A DNA stretch of 64,000 bases from NCBI GenBank assembly GCA_038501195.1, contig JBBPUQ010000008.1, positions 724,001 to 788,000 on the forward strand, given 5' to 3'. This DNA comes from Nemania diffusa (Eukaryota; Ascomycota; Sordariomycetes; Xylariales; Xylariaceae). Positions 1 through 12,114 of the stretch are shown in pieces. Below the pieces are notes generated by a model. It did not search any database. It worked only from the letters and a program-made list of their open reading frames with translations, and was not told the origin of the DNA. A program made the translations under genes and the position numbers. The stretch's first letter is position 1; the number at the start of each line of letters is the position of its first letter.

Positions 1-126
1 AAGAGATCACCAAAGCTTCGGGACCTTGAACAATATCTCGAAGAAAAGGGGTATTATTGTCGGGGGATCCCACAAGGCCCGATACCTATGTTCGAGGACG
101 AGGAGTGCGTGAGAAGGTTGAAATGA
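1..126 (+). CDS. C-terminal end of a protein cut by the window edge
   Basis: An open frame runs from the first base to a TGA at 124-126 and encodes 41 residues. The tail is hydrophilic and rich in Glu, Lys and Arg, and ends in ECVRRLK. Codon use looks like that of the genes further right and no stop interrupts it. The start and any domain lie outside the window, so no function can be given. It could also be chance read-through of 126 bases; the coding-like composition is the only support. Confidence 0.45.
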   Translation, partial: KRSPKLRDLEQYLEEKGYYCRGIPQGPIPMFEDEECVRRLK

Positions 127-2225
127 ATTTATAGACTACAGAGGTGTTAATGGGTTCGTTTAATATGTATATTTGAGGACGATTCAATAGCCTTTAAGTT
201 GTGGATCAACATCCGGCGGATAGAGCTTCCAGATGATAATGGCCCACACAATGTCACGGAACAGAACTGCAACGCCAAACCACGACACTACCAAAAGTAG
301 AATGCTGTCAAGGTGGGAACCTTGACCTTTTGCAGGTCTTATCTATGGGACTGTGACACACAAGAACAGGCTCCAGTTTGCATTGAAGCGTGTTGGCCGG
401 CTATTCTCCCTTGTAGGAATCCTTTCCTATGCAGTCTTACACAGTCTTATCGGTCTCGGGATCGGTCTGTAAGGCTTGGGACCAGACAAGCAGGGCATCA
501 CACCTCCACTTAACCTGAGAGATATGTCTAAGGCTAATCATCTCTTTACAATGGATAGGGAACACCTACACCTTTCTTGGGGCCACTCACAGATCATTGG
601 CCCTGATATTTGTTGGAACTCTTGGTTGGGATACACCTCAGGAGTGGCTAACACTGTTCGGACGCATAGCTAAAGCATACTCGCTGCGACGTTTCTGAGG
701 TATTGTCTGCCATCGGCTGCACTCATCCCGTCTGAACTCTGTTAATTATACCGTTAGGGACACTCCACACCTTCTGTACATATAAACTACTACATATCCC
801 AGGTCCTTAAGATAGGACTGTTACTCTGATCTTCACCTTGAATACAAACTTTATGCCATTCTACTCCACTATCTTTGACAAGCTCTTCATGCCTAGTTTT
901 CTTTCCCAAAGCTCTCCAATCAACAGTTCAAATAGGCCACACGGACTAAATGCTAGAGCATTGGTCAAATCGCCCAGAGTACTGTGGATGTTTACGCTTT
1001 CTGCCCTCCGCCACATATTAATTGTAAACCGAATCGTCCTAGGTCATGGCAACACAATCCCCGAACTACAGTTTTTCATTTCAATTTCTGCATATTATGT
1101 TTACTGGAGACAACCTTGTGAGACTCAGTAAAATCGACATTGAATCATAAAAATGTGCTGCATTGTCGTGGGTATATCTGGGTGTTCAAAATTTTATCCT
1201 GTTTAGTCCCTGGCTGGCAATTTCCATTGATCTTACTCGAGATATCTTGAACCCTCGACATAGAGCTCTTTCTGTTTTGAATAATAAATAGGGCAGACTG
1301 TTAAGCCACAAAAGCCACACTCTATGTGGCTTGTGAAGGTGTATCAGAAATTCTGCCAAGATATTGAAAACATACTCCTTGCCCTGACATACATACATGC
1401 TTTAGCACTGCTTACTCGTTCATGTTATCCTAGCTGTCAGGTGCTGTAGCCACCTAAAAGGGATAGTCAGACCACGCTACATGCTTCAACAATCGCGGAA
1501 CTCTGTGCTGGTCAATACTACCCATATCAGACGTGATTCCTACGCGTCTATTAATAGTAACGGGACGTCAAACATCAAATCATGTTTCCAACAAGCGATC
1601 TACTATGGTGACTGGCAGGCTTGCAGCTAATGTAATAAATAAATCATTTGATTTTGATTTCATCTGAAGGCGAGAGTCCCTCTTGGCGTATGAATTAATA
1701 GTCTTCACTTTGGCTATCACATGAAGAGATCCTAATTACATGCTTTGCCGTAGGTGCAAGAGTCTAAGTTCTAGTTACTACTTTAGAAACAATTACTGTT
1801 TCTAGCCCAAGTTTCTCTATGTACCCGTGATGGACCTGCCAATTGACTCTGTTGAGCTCAGTGATTTACATGGTACTTTTGATATTCCCGTGATCATTAT
1901 AGGACTTTCGAATCATATGTCGTAAATGAAACCAAGGTACCAAGCGAGGGGCCGTTTCACCGTGATCGACCAAGCAGCGTTGTTATGAACCAACATGCAT
2001 ACCACAGTTACAACAATCCCACGTTAGTGTTCACCTAATACCGAGAGGAAGGGAACTGATATAATTAGCATCGCATGGCCATATAAGACGTCACTGAAAC
2101 ATAATAGACTTTATTACTTCTTCTTTTGACTCAGGGGAGATCTTCTAATGCCTAGCCTTTTTCACATCGCTATTTTTTCTACTTTGTACTTTGCACTTTG
2201 CTATCAGACAAAATCATTTTTTTGG
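127..2225. other. AT-rich intergenic stretch, no gene recognised
   Basis: Only short unsupported open frames occur here. The one recognisable item is a short repeat around 1291-1335 (GGGCAGACTG, then AAGCCACA and GTGGCTT words). It is closely matched at 44408-44462 and has a small inverted structure. Confidence 0.5.
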
Positions 2226-2255
2226 TGTAACACGTACCCCTGAAAACCCCCCAAT

Positions 2256-3147
2256 ATGCTCACAGAAGGGAAGCAGACGGGCCAAGTTGCCTACTGCTCG
2301 ATCCCGCCCTCCCTAAAGATATACTATCAGTGGAACATTTCCGGACTCAAAACATTCTTGTGAGTATCCCCGATTCTACTATCTCACCTTGCAGAGCCAC
2401 ATTTATCAATGCTTTCCCAGTGTCTGCGGAACAGATGAGCGCGATCGTCTCTTCGCTGTCGAGGTCCATACCGGCTACAGCCTCTCGGGGCCCCTTGGCA
2501 TTAGGCCAGGCCTGCATCTACACAACGGGCCTAGCACGAAAGCTCCGTTGCTTGCCGCAGCGGGTGAGCCATCAATAGGGAGCAAGAACGCGCTCTCGTT
2601 CAATAACATCAGCCAAATCCTCTTGCCTGGGCTTAAATCGTCCGAGTTGGTCACTGAGACCATGCGCGCCCACATCACACCTGACGACCACGCTGCGTGG
2701 CAATTCTGTATTGAAGTCGGGAGCGGAGAGAAGATGCGCCGAGAGGCGTTCGAGTGGAGGAGGGTGAAGAAGACGGAAAGAGATGACGACACTCATAATG
2801 GTGGCTTCAAGCTGGTTAAGTTGGGCTCCAGCTTGGAAGGGGAGGCTATTGCTAGTAGCAGTAGTCATAGTGGCGGCATTATCTCGAGTTCTGCAGAAGA
2901 GCTTCATGAAGCTGAACAAGAGGTATTGGCGGTATTCTCGTGGAACAAGTTCATCTCTAGTCCTAAACACCCTTTCGACCTCCAGCTCATGGGAACTGGG
3001 CGATCCGATGCGATGGGAGAACGATGGGTCTTGATGATGCTCATAACGGCACTAAGGCTATGGTACTTGCATGTGAATGGCAGGACAAAGCAAGGGGTCG
3101 TTTCAGTGACTGAAAAGGCCCGGGGGAAAGATGAAGCTGTAGTCTGA
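2256..3147 (+). pseudogene. Conserved fungal hypothetical gene with disturbed frame at its 5' end
   Basis: From about 2392 to the stop at 3147 one frame is cleanly open. It encodes a protein with CFPSVCGTDERDRLF near its start, PGLHLHNGPSTKAP, a FCIEVGSG/FEWRRV block and ALRLWYLHVNG near the end. From memory this resembles an uncharacterised fungal family. The N-terminal part lies in other frames: an ATG at 2256 opens one, while LDPALPKDILSVEHFRTQNIL reads in another without an ATG. The switch to the main frame could be a 35-nt GTGAGT..GCAG intron (2354-2388 region), which is shorter than any other intron here, or a frameshift. I favour a decayed gene. An intact gene with an unseen first exon is the alternative. 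Function unknown. Confidence 0.5.
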
Positions 3148-3565
3148 GCAATCCTCAGCCATGTTCCGAGGCAGAAGTTAGCCAACGGACTGTCGGATCT
3201 AGACATTTCTGCTTAGTTCTCTTTGATCTCAGCTATAAAGCAGAGATTTATAGCAATAAAATTGATTTCGGCTCTGGGGGGCTTCGATGACCTCAATTTG
3301 TCTAGTTAGCTACCTATTGCAGCAATATATTATCTTCGAACGTGACATTTTTCTTTTTTTGGCTAATTGCCACAGGGACAAGTAATTTAGGCATATTGTA
3401 AAGTAGGTAACGATAGCCATGAAGTACGTGTGTTATTAATTCTCATTACGCTAATGTCGGACGGCATTCGAAGGAAAGTTTAGCAACATATTATACCTTA
3501 TTAAGTTTTAAGATGATATTTAATTACTATTAAGCTACAAACCAAAATGCCAACTAACTACCCTT

Positions 3566-4908
3566 CTACCTAGCTTCTCTCCTATACAGTGCTAGCAGAG
3601 AATTGAACGATGGGTCCTCTAACAATTGTGCCGCTGTCATGCGCTCCTCAGGTCGATAGCGGAGTCCTTTGCGTATAACTTGTGCAGCGAGCTCGCGCTC
3701 TTCAGGAATCGCATCAGGCCGGTACCAGGCCAACTTTGCCTCGATTGTTGGACAAGGGTCTGAGTGGTAAACACTAGGGGGGATCTGGCCTGTCTGGTCG
3801 TACCACCAATCGTTAGCACCGTCGAGGGTACACTTTCCCTTCCACTCCTCCGGAAACGGCCCCAAGGCGGCGACTAGAAGGGAGACGAAATTAGCGCCGT
3901 TCCAGTTTCCGAGGGCGACGCCAGTGTAGAGCTGGAAGAAAATCAGCATGAAACCCCACATGTCGCTGGCGAAGCTCGTCTCCTGGTCGTGGAACCTCTC
4001 CGGGGCGCAGAAGTTGACCGGCCATTGAATCGATTTCTTCACTTCCGACGCGAGCACGGCGTGGCTAAAGTCCCCGAGCGATAATGATGGCCGAAGCAGA
4101 CTGGATGGAAAAGTGCGGTCGGTATTCCACTCTCCCACGAGGTCTCCAATGTGACGGTTCTTATCGTCGCGCAGTCGCACCTTTTGCGGCCGGCTGATGC
4201 GTTGGTATATCTCAGCAGTTGACCACTGCGCGATGGGCTCAATATCCCACATGGCTGCCCCTGCGTTGATATCTAAACCGTGTTTTAACTCATAGCCTCA
4301 AAGTAACATCAATATGAGCTAGACAACAGAGAATTTGACTGACCTGCGTGTATAATTTCAGCATCGTGCAGGCGTTTTATGGCTAGGAGAAGATGTCTAG
4401 CAGCTAAGATTCGCACAGCAGGTCTAATTTTGAAACAAGCAGTCTTCAAACTGGGACCTCGTACCGGAAGCACCAGAACCCTATATTGAGGGCTCAGTGG
4501 GATCCTGTCAGGGTTGCGAAGATGGAATGCCGTCTGGAGGACAACCAGGTACTCGGATATATCTGGGCCGCATCTTGCAAGGATATCGAGGTTGATTCGG
4601 TGCTCGGACTGTGCATGTGGACTGTTACAGAGGACCTTGAGGCTCACGAGGAGGTTTGTTTTCAAGTCCCGGGCGAGCCACACCGTAGAAAAGCCACCCC
4701 AGCCGACTTTGTGCTCAATTCTGTATTGCTTATGTAGCACCTCGCCAATTCGAATAGGACAGTACCATCGTGACGAGATACTTTTGTCCCAGATATAGCG
4801 AGCACGGGGCTCGGATTCACACTCAACGTCCTGCTCATCTTCGGCGTCGACATAGTCGCCTATATCATCAACTATATGTGGGGTAGAGGGTCCGGGGTGG
4901 GTTGCCAT
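3566..4908 (-). CDS. SRPK-like protein kinase with altered catalytic loop
   Basis: Two exons, 4344-4908 and 3566-4272, are joined across a 71-bp GTCAGT..TTTAG intron to give 423 residues. The start is the ATG at 4908, just ahead of the acidic N-terminus. A glycine-rich loop (VGWGGFSTVWLARD) and an SLKVL lysine are present, as in the SRPK-like kinases common in ascomycetes. The splice reconstructs the catalytic loop as IIHADINAGAAMW. The His and Asp are there, but the Asn expected five residues after the Asp is Ala. The usual DFG appears as GDFSHA. The C-lobe has the APERF-like segment, DMWGFM and a normal C-terminal helix region, so the fold looks complete. It may be weakly active or a pseudokinase. 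Substrate unknown. Confidence 0.8.
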
Positions 4909-5758
4909 GTTCAGGCGGAAGCGCGTCTGAGACCTTCCTTGAGAGGTGGATTGCTGGATTTCACTTAGATGATGCGGGTGCGTTGTGGTGTAACCATCGG
5001 GGAGACGCCTGCAGGAAGCTGGTGGTCTAGGAAACAGACAGATATTTCCCAAGGTAAGGGATGCATTTAAATACGATGATATTCTGGGTACATGGCACAT
5101 TCCAGAATTCCTAGATAATAATGCATAAAGGTTGTACAAGCACGGAGGTTGTTTTCAATATCCCTAATGGTGTAACCCTGGACGGCTGGAGTGAAACTGG
5201 AGATACACAATCACCCTAATTCTTGTACTCCTTAATGTTCTCACATGATTAAAAAGCCGAGCTAAGCGATGTAGGCCACACTCACCCTGCCATATAATAT
5301 TTGCTGTTAGTGTGATGCAAAGCAAATGTTTATCAACAAACATGCTCCATGTACAAAACACTACACATTGAAAACATCTCATCTTCACCCAAGTCTGCAG
5401 CAGGTAAGGTGCATCATATAGATGATTTCAATAAATAGAGCTCACAATCTTCACATCGAATGATTGCACCTGCGTACTAAGCTGTAGGCCTATCTACCGC
5501 AACGCAAGACGATGGCAATTGAGTTTGGTAGAATCCTGATCACTAAGTTTCTAAAGACACTGCCCAGACACGCAGCAAAGCACTCTCCTAGCTTGTTCTA
5601 GTAACAAACAGTTTTACTAGGTACCTAGGTTTGCCGCTATTACCCACAATGTAACTCCTATATAATATGAAGTATTAACAGTTAATCTCTTTATATCATA
5701 ACTCGATACCTAAATTAACGTTAAAGATCAAACAAACTTAAGCTACTATGGAAAGAGG
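4909..5758. other. Intergenic, no gene seen
   Basis: This is sequence between two minus-strand genes, the kinase start and the desaturase stop. It contains only short unsupported open frames, so it should hold the kinase promoter and the desaturase 3' end. Confidence 0.5.
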
Positions 5759-7606
5759 TCACGCAGCCTGCGCCGGACCAAGGCCAGGCGGATCGTTCCC
5801 TATCGTGGGACTGACGCCATTATGAATAGGTTTTAGCGACTTATCTTCTAACTTGCGCCGCCAGATTTCGACCTCTCCTCCGCCACGGATTATGCCGATT
5901 CGATATGTAGACAGGATATTATGAGCCGCATTCGAATGATCATATACCCCACCATTGAACATAGACGTAGCGTCCTTACCGATAGCAGATGTGATCAATG
6001 CCTTTCCACCAGGATGGTCGTGGATGAATTCAGTCAAGTCATGTACCACGCCAGCAATAACAATCCAGGCCCGTTCCTGGAGTTGCGACTGCGGCACGAA
6101 ATCGTCCCATTCCATGATAGGTAGCTGTGTGAGAGGTATCCCCCAATCAAGCGCGGCTCGTTGGAGGTCCAATTTTTTCTGCAACTGCTGAACTTGACCC
6201 TTTTGGATTTCGTTACTTGGGAATGTTTTCTACTCACAAATTATAATCAGTATATTCGATCTCTGGCAAAAGAAGGAGGAGATGTACAATATATATTCTG
6301 GAAACAGCATTATCTCTGGAAGATGCAGTTTGAAATTTGCAAACTTCTAAGAGGTTGGACGGCTGGGAGTTCCTCGGAATATAACGTACCAAATCGTAAG
6401 CCAAACCTAGCCTCTTCCATATCATAATAGACCATTTGGTTGGGTCGTATTGATACCAGAAAATCCCGTTGCGAAAATCAGATGGGAACTATCAGAGTCA
6501 ATTATAGTTACCTAATAGTTAAACACCATGCTCACCTCATGGTGAAAATTGTGATAGCCCTCTCCAAATGTAATAAGAGCAGCGACGAAGTTGTCTCTTG
6601 GACTATGCTTGTCATCAAATGGCTGATCTCCGATCCTATCCCACATACTACAGTTAGTAAATATTTTTGCTGGTGACGCTCCTAAATTCTGATAGTAGAT
6701 CAGAGCCATAATCACAGCCCTAGAGTTCCATACCAATGCGCTAGTGAGTTAATACAGAATGTAGCTTGCTGGAAGAAAAATATGCGCAATATGGCGGCAT
6801 AAAGGAATCCACCAGCCCAATCGTTCCAGCCTAAACCTGCGACGAGTGTAGGTACGCCAAGTGCAAATGCCAATACGAGAGGAAAGTAATTGCGATGTTG
6901 CCAGATGACGAGAGGGTCTGCATTCAAGTCCTGAAAGAACACTGCGGTCAACTACAGTTTCAGACAATGTTAAAAAGGGCGTATTTACCGAGATCTCAGT
7001 TCGGCCGTTTTGTTTAGGGTCTTGATGCAATACCATCCATCCCATGTGGGAGTAAAGGAAGCCCTTGCGAATGTTGTACGGGTCCTTGGCGGTATCGGTG
7101 TACCTAGGAAATTAGTAGTTTGGCGTGTGTTCTGAAGTCTGGATAAACTCACCGGTGATGGGCTCTATGACCACGACTCCACCATCGAATCGACCCTTGA
7201 AAAGCCCCTGTCCCGCCAGCTGCGAGGAAGAGCTGAAGGGGAAGCGAGGCGGAATACGATCGATGAGACCAAAGGCGGTGATATCCTGCGGTAATGCCTA
7301 AGCCGGTCCAGGAATAGTAGATAACGGCCCTATTGAGAGACTGTGGTCAGTCTTACTTGGGAATTCTAGGTATTAGAACAAACAGTGATGAAGAGACCGT
7401 GTAAAATGATGTTAGCAGTTGGTCTTGAAAGCTTCTTACCAGATAGCTGTAAGTGGTTGTAGTGGCGTAGAATAAGCAGCGACGCATCCAGCGAAAGGGA
7501 TCAGAATGAGGCATGATGTATTAAACCAATGTACATGTTGGTGCCAGTTGCGCCATGTAAAGGGCTGGTGAGAGATATGTACTCCCTCTTCCTCGTGGGG
7601 TCCCAT
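5759..7606 (-). CDS. Delta-9 acyl-CoA desaturase with C-terminal cytochrome b5 domain
   Basis: Seven exons (7440-7606, 7153-7329, 6989-7103, 6734-6930, 6536-6635, 6390-6488, 5759-6229) join in frame to 441 residues. The start is the first ATG after an upstream in-frame stop. All three histidine boxes of the membrane desaturases are visible: HRLWSH, HRAHH and HNFHH. Hydrophobic segments lie between them. The C-terminus carries a cytochrome b5 domain with the haem motif HPGGKALI. This is the Ole1-type arrangement. The enzyme inserts the 9,10 double bond in palmitoyl- or stearoyl-CoA in the ER membrane, drawing electrons through its own b5 domain. It is somewhat shorter than most fungal Ole1 proteins and unusually intron-rich, so it may be a second, specialised copy. 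No frame break was found. Confidence 0.88.
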
Positions 7607-7627
7607 GTTTTGCTGTGTGGAAGACAA

Positions 7628-10600
7628 CTAGGAGTGTACAGCAGGGTAGATAAGAATCGATTCTGCAAGAATATCTCGGGTCAACTGCATATTATGTCGC
7701 GTACCTACTATATATACCGTTGATACTGGACGAGTATTAACGGCGTCGCCCTTCCTCCGTCACATGTTAAAACGGGACGCGTAGATAGCACACACCGCAC
7801 TTTAGAGACTGACAAGGAGTCATAATAGCACTTCTAAAGATTTAATCAATAAACCCCTCTTACTTTCGAGTGCAGGTTTACCCGCACTAACACAATAGGT
7901 ATCATGATTTACAAGGTACCTATTGGCTACCTAGGTAGGTGCCTTGCAAAGACCCATTGGGGAACTGGCGAGGGGCCAGCGTTGATAGGTACTGTAAGTT
8001 TGTTGGGCAAGGTGTTGAGGTGGCACAGTTCTCTATCCATCTGACACCACTCGGTTCCATCCAAGGTGCTACATGTGTACCTTAGGCAGGTAAGTAGGTC
8101 TTTGGTAGGTACCTAATGTAGGCAGTGCCGAGCATGGACTAGAGTCATCAATCTTGCCACGACGCTATTGAGACATAAAATATAATCGAAAGGGAATTAC
8201 CATATAATAGCGCTTAGGAGTGCCGAAGAGATTCGAAATAATGACACTCTTGTATATGCCGAGACTGCTTCAACTGGTCAGAACTGGTCAGGGCACCCTA
8301 CCTCTAACCCGTAACAGACCCGTAAGCAGATACCTAGTAAACTGATATTGTGGATGATCAACGAAGAAGTTGTCGAGAGTGGCCTGGAAATTGTAGGTTG
8401 TATTCGGAGTGGGGGGTCCCCACTGGACTAGGGTCCTATCTACTGTAAGCAACAGTCTAGGTATAGTGCGGGTAATGGTCCACTTATTCCCACAAGCCCT
8501 GTGCACTAGCCACATTATCCCTGTAAATGCACAGCGACTTAAAAGTGAGATGCCCAGGCCGAGCTTTATTTGCATATACTTGATAGAACTATTATCCGAG
8601 CATGAAATTAAGCTCTTATTAGGTATATATAAATAAACTCGGCCCCACTATTAAGCTTTTAAGTCACTACTACGTAGGCGGGTGGGCTGTAACTACGCAC
8701 CTATTTGTGTAGCTTACCTACCTACTTAAGGTACCTAGTACGTAGGGTCAGAATCTATGCCGATGAGGACTATCTGCAGTACCTAGATGCCTAGATATTG
8801 TTATTATAGGCGTAGGGCAGCCTTAATAGGCTGGAATCACTTGATAACAGCCCTCCAGAAATAAGATGTGGCTGCCTCTATCAATAGCCAACGGCACAGG
8901 TACAGGCAAAAAGAAGTGGGCCAGGTGACATCTAGCGGAAAACTCCCTACAAGTTTGCGCTTCGACAGTATTCTTTCCAAACAACAACATATCTAGGTAC
9001 TATCAATCTTAAAACCATCTGCTGTATAAGTGGCAAAGATTAATTAGCTCGGCTTAAGCTAGCTGAGGAGGCTCGAGAAAATGTGCGGAGATGGTCAATT
9101 CTATGTCCTCTACAGCTATTCCATCCAACTATCCATACCTTGGTGATGCCCCATGCTGCTACCTACCTATAATGAACCAAGAGTGCAGGTTTAATTGAAT
9201 TACAGGCAAAATACATCATCCATAGCCAGTTCTGCAATGTGTCTAACTAAAAACTATGAAAGGTAAACATATTCTATAGTCAACTCTAGTTTGACTGATT
9301 GTTTCTGTGATGGTCATGTTACTAACAATAATACTTGTTGTTTGACACCCCTGTCACGATGACCGGTAGTACATAGTAGAACAAGTCCCAAACCCCTATT
9401 ATATTCTTGATTACTTATAGGCCAAAGCTGTAACTGCATGTCGTGTGTAGAATCTTGAAGGTAGATGTCAGCGATGCTATTGTGCTTATAAACCCTTCGA
9501 CTTTGTAGTCCAGAGCGATAATATTGAATTCTATGAATATTCAGTTTCTTAATATTCCAATTCTAGTAGCCTGGCACCTTGGTATAGCTTCCATAAGGAA
9601 TCATAAGGTATCCGGTTATAATAGCAACTATAACAGATATTATTTGAGTACAGGTCGTTTTAATCTGAGCGAGTTTAAATATCTTATGCGACCTGTCTCT
9701 ATCTGTAAGCTTAACTTTGTAATAAACTCGAAAAAAATCAACCCCATTAATCTTGAATTTCCAGGTGCCATCATCAACTACATATTGCTAAAGCCACCTC
9801 AGGATCCGGGAGAGTCTTTGGAACTGCATAAATCAAAGCTCTGACCAACCCTTCCCTCTATCCATCTGCCCATCTGCCAAGTAGCTTAGATACATAGCTA
9901 TTAAAGTCAAACGCGCTATCATTACCTTTTCTATTTAGCTTACCTATTTCAGTCCAAAATATAGCTAATACCAATGTCTAAGGCTCAGTGCCCTGGCGAA
10001 AGGATATACTACGCCACGAGGAAGTATATCAAAAGATTAGCTTATGGCTTTCCTGTATATCTAGACAGTGTCAACGCTCGGTGATACCAAAATCACATTG
10101 GCAGGGAAACAGTTTACTCCAACGGAAAATTGGATGCTGCGCTCACCACACTCTAATACCTTCAATGGGACATAATTCGTGTAATCTAATGTAATCAAGT
10201 TTCACGCCTCCTTAATCCGAAATTCATTAGTGGCAGTGGTTGGGGATCATACTAGTTCTGCTCTATCTTATTGTGTCTGCGAAACTCTATACCTCCGGGG
10301 GATATAAGGTACTGGTTAATTATTCTCCCAGCGCCTTCCAGTACCATTGTTTCTCAAATAAACATTGAATACAATTTATTAAATCTGCATTGTCCATTAC
10401 GTTTACCGCTTACAATGAAATCGGTTCGATAAATGGTTAATTACTATTCCTCATTCATTCACTATTTTTATATTAAATTTTGTTTGCCCATTGAAACTGA
10501 AGAGTAGCTACTCTGGCCATTATTCCTTCATTTGAGCGCAAGCTAGGTAGCCAGCTCTATTCCTCCCTATTATTCTAGCTCAACCTAGTTCATGAATCTT

Positions 10601-10881
10601 AGACCTTTATAACAATATAAAATCGTAAAGTGTGATCCTTGCCCATTGTCGACTAAACGCGGCATTAACTATATAGTTCAGGACTCAAATCTTATTTATA
10701 TTCAGAGATCTGTAGAGTTTAAGTCTATATATTTGGCAATCCTTCAACTTCTCACAACTCTCCCATCTCAACGAATAACATACACATCACAAGTTTCAGA
10801 ACGAACCTCAACATTACTCAGACGTCTAACTCGATTCTACCTATCTAAGCTCACATCAAGGTACTAGCCTCATATCCGAAA
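7628..10881. other. Long AT-rich gene-poor region
   Basis: No coding region could be supported over about 3.2 kb. Clusters of TAGGTAGGTACCTA-like words occur around 7910-8120 and 8695-8750. Composition turns strongly AT-rich from about 9.2 kb, consistent with old repeat or RIP-affected DNA, although no intact mobile element was recognised. Confidence 0.5.
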
Positions 10882-11556
10882 ATGTGCCAAGATATCCAAA
10901 AAGTTACCTTCCACTGCGGCCACCAGGTCAGCTTCTGGTGGGGTAACTCTCGCTTTTGCCTGTTCACTGGAGAGGCCAAAGATCGATTTCATACGACTTA
11001 CGTCTTTTTTGAGCGCAACGGTGAGAAGTGTCCACGCTGCGAAGTTATCGAGAAGATCAAGCAGCAGGGCAAGGTGATGAAAGGCGCTGTGTTGCGTCAA
11101 ATCATCGAGAAACATTACGCCGACACCCAAGATTCGCAAGAAGAGCTGTCGGCAAAATACTGGGAAGGTTTAGCAGAGAAGGCCCGTTCAAACCTCACCG
11201 CCGAGCAGGTTGTAGACCTGAATTCCCAGGTCATGGAGCGAATCGTTTTCTACTTGGGAAAGGATAACGTTACACCTGGTTCTAAAACTGTTCTGCTCCG
11301 AACCATCACGATGCTGCCCGATATATTCCATCACCAGAAGCTAGTCCAGTTCTTTGCTTCACGATACTTTGGAGACAACAATAGACACAAGCAATTCGAG
11401 GAGTGGGAGAGAAAGAAGGTGTTCAGCATTGTTCGGCATGTGCGGCTTGACCGAACTTTTAAGGCTGGCTTGACTTTAGGGCAGCCTATTCCCCTACCAG
11501 TCCGCCGGCGAAACGCAGAGGGTGGAGTGGACAAGTCGGCATCAGAAGTGCAGTAA
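10882..11556 (+). CDS. Hypothetical protein with N-terminal Cys/His cluster
   Basis: A single-exon gene of 224 residues starts at the ATG MCQDIQ. The first 53 residues hold several Cys/His (FHCGHQ, FCLF, EKCPRC), which could bind a metal in a small fold. The middle part is helical and charged (EVIEKIKQQGKVMKG and an LTAEQVVDLNSQVMERI helix), and the tail is basic. No membrane segment or signal peptide is present. Codon use is coding-like and contrasts with the AT-rich flanks. It resembles small fungal proteins of unknown function. I do not recognise the family and infer no role. Confidence 0.75.
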   Translation: MCQDIQKVTFHCGHQVSFWWGNSRFCLFTGEAKDRFHTTYVFFERNGEKCPRCEVIEKIKQQGKVMKGAVLRQIIEKHYADTQDSQEELSAKYWEGLAEKARSNLTAEQVVDLNSQVMERIVFYLGKDNVTPGSKTVLLRTITMLPDIFHHQKLVQFFASRYFGDNNRHKQFEEWERKKVFSIVRHVRLDRTFKAGLTLGQPIPLPVRRRNAEGGVDKSASEVQ

Positions 11557-12114
11557 GAAATTCTGGAAGAGGTACCGCGCAGACCTCGCTTTGAATGGAG
11601 GAGAAAGCTATATAAGTGCCATCTTGCAGCCTATTTTTCACTCCGGCACAGATGACGTGCGAAGAATACCTTTTGCACAACAAAGGTTGTTTCCCCAAAT
11701 CATACCTTTAGGCTAATATTGCATCAGACTATCGACCAATATAACTTTTTAAAGCCATCTTATACTCGCTCCCGTGATTGTGTATTAAGTGTAGAAAGCG
11801 CTAAGAGGCGTCCCTTATGCCATTGCGTGTAGGAGGTAAGGCTACTTGCTCTAAACACAACCTGTATAGCACAACTTCCCATCGCTGCTTTGCAGTGAGT
11901 ATTATTTCTATTGCAGATGAAGATCTTAGTGTAAATACCAACTTCTCTTAATTCGCTACCCTGTTCTTTGACCTTCCAGTAGTCTTCCAAGGATTGGCGA
12001 AATATATAACCCGTGGGTCTAGCGTGCTAAAGCTCCTTAGGCGTTTCTTTTTCCTTGAAAAGAATAAATTGTAACTGAAATGAGAGTAATTCTTATCTAG
12101 GCTAACTACCATTC

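Noticed and set aside
8288..8575. 95-codon minus-strand frame
   Set aside because: No motif; probably chance.
9524..9844. 106-codon plus-strand frame in AT-rich DNA
   Set aside because: Its Asn/Ile/Leu-rich composition reflects AT content, with no motif or splice support.
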